Of a stretch of 22,105 bases of DNA, positions 21,605 through 22,105 are shown in pieces. Location of the stretch: positions 1 to 22,105 of the forward strand of contig JAYWHK010000222.1 of NCBI GenBank assembly GCA_043777755.1, read 5' to 3'. This DNA is from CANHEE01 sp043777755. Lineage in GTDB: Bacteria; Bacteroidota; Bacteroidia; Chitinophagales; Saprospiraceae. The position numbers and the translations under genes are program-made. The notes under the pieces are model-generated. The model was not told the origin of the DNA. It saw only the letters and a program-made list of their open reading frames with translations, and did no database searches. Numbering within the stretch: the first letter of the stretch is position 1; each line of letters begins with the position of its first letter.

Positions 21605-22033
21605 ATGAAAAAAATACACAACATCCTTTCTTTTTTTCTTCTATTGAGCTATTTTTCCTTTGCTCAAAAAATAATTTATGTCAATAACGCTAACAGTACC
21701 GCCAATCAAAATGGTACTTCTTGGGCTACCGCTTATTCAAATTTGAGTACAGCACTTTCTTTAGCTGTCCCAAACGATGAGATTTGGATAGCTAAAGGCT
21801 CTTATTTTGCAACAAATGACAATGATAGAAAAAAAAGTTTTGTTTTGAAAAAAGGAATTCGTCTTTATGGTGGTTTTGTAGGCAATGAAAACAATAAAAG
21901 TCAAAGAGATTATCTAAAAAACATTAGTATTTTAGATGGAAATATTGGAACTAAAAGCGATAGTTTAGACAATTCGTACAATATATTAATTTGCGATAAT
22001 ACTGATTCTACTAGTGCCACGACCATTAAATAG
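21605..22033 (+). CDS. Truncated N-terminus of a right-handed beta-helix surface protein
   Basis: A 142-residue frame with a clean signal peptide (MKKIHNILSFFLLLSYFSFAQ) followed by the opening of a parallel beta-helix protein: IIYVNNANSTANQNGTSWATAY, DEIWIAKGSYFATND, GIRLYGGFVGNE, ISILDGNIG and NSYNILICDN. Family members normally run for several hundred residues more, with the helix coils, and often end in a T9SS sorting domain; here the frame stops at TAG just where the coils should begin. No remnant of the rest follows: a promoter and a new gene start within 60 bp. No promoter is visible for this frame, which begins 17 bp after a terminator. It is most likely a deletion remnant; a genuine short secreted protein is less likely. 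Confidence 0.75.
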   Translation: MKKIHNILSFFLLLSYFSFAQKIIYVNNANSTANQNGTSWATAYSNLSTALSLAVPNDEIWIAKGSYFATNDNDRKKSFVLKKGIRLYGGFVGNENNKSQRDYLKNISILDGNIGTKSDSLDNSYNILICDNTDSTSATTIK

Positions 22034-22056
22034 CTAACGAATAAGAAATAAATACT

Positions 22057-22064
22057 TACCTTTG
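22057..22064 (+). promoter_or_regulatory. -7 box of the gene entering at the window edge
   Basis: TACCTTTG matches TAnnTTTG and lies 17 bp before ATG 22082. The -33 element is weak. Confidence 0.5.
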
Positions 22065-22081
22065 CCAAACCTTATTATCCT

Positions 22082-22105
22082 ATGCAAAGTAAACAAGTAA
22101 AATTG
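22082..22105 (+). CDS. Start of an unidentified gene, cut by the window edge
   Basis: Eight codons (MQSKQVKL) remain open to the window end. The call rests on the ATG at the right distance from a -7 box. Nothing can be said about the product. Confidence 0.4.

Overview
The window looks like a chromosomal segment of an AT-rich member of the Bacteroidota, probably Cytophagales-like (the order is an inference). Three signals support this. Many genes are preceded by the Bacteroidota sigma-factor -7 box TAnnTTTG rather than a TATAAT box. One secreted protein ends in a type IX secretion (T9SS) sorting domain. Several families typical of the phylum are present: DUF4369/DUF5106 thioredoxin-like proteins, DUF3467, and Tat-exported molybdenum hydroxylase subunits. 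No tRNA, rRNA, CRISPR array, transposase or phage gene was seen.

Layout. 135-3017 (minus) holds two tandem paralogous TlpA-like thiol-disulfide oxidoreductases, probably one transcript. 3248-4450 (minus) is phosphoglycerate kinase. It diverges from a 1,527-residue exported protein of unknown function (4646-9229, plus). That gene converges, across an imperfect inverted repeat, on a two-gene molybdenum hydroxylase operon (12064-9373, minus: 2Fe-2S subunit, then Moco subunit with a Tat signal). 12220-12756 (minus) encodes an AP2-domain protein with a degenerate HNH region, followed by a strong terminator. Divergent from it is ribD of riboflavin synthesis (12951-14024), then a small exported thioredoxin-fold protein. 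14679-15054 is a gene-free, repeat-rich stretch leading into a GT-C-type membrane glycosyltransferase. After it come a DUF3467 protein, a convergent DUF2461 protein, and a secreted M1 metallopeptidase.

The last 2 kb encode surface or secreted proteins. The first is a dockerin/cohesin-like T9SS cargo protein whose signal peptide is out of frame because of an exact 11-bp tandem duplication: removing one copy restores a perfect reading frame from ATG 20049. The second is a short fragment of a beta-helix surface protein that stops abruptly. A new promoter and the first eight codons of another gene follow at the window edge.

Most genes are housekeeping or envelope functions in small transcription units, and no multigene defence or biosynthetic system is visible. 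The most unusual signals are the 11-bp frameshifting duplication, the degenerate HNH-AP2 protein, the very large unknown exported protein, and short-period (7, 8 and 15 bp) repeats, each of a different sequence, in several intergenic regions.
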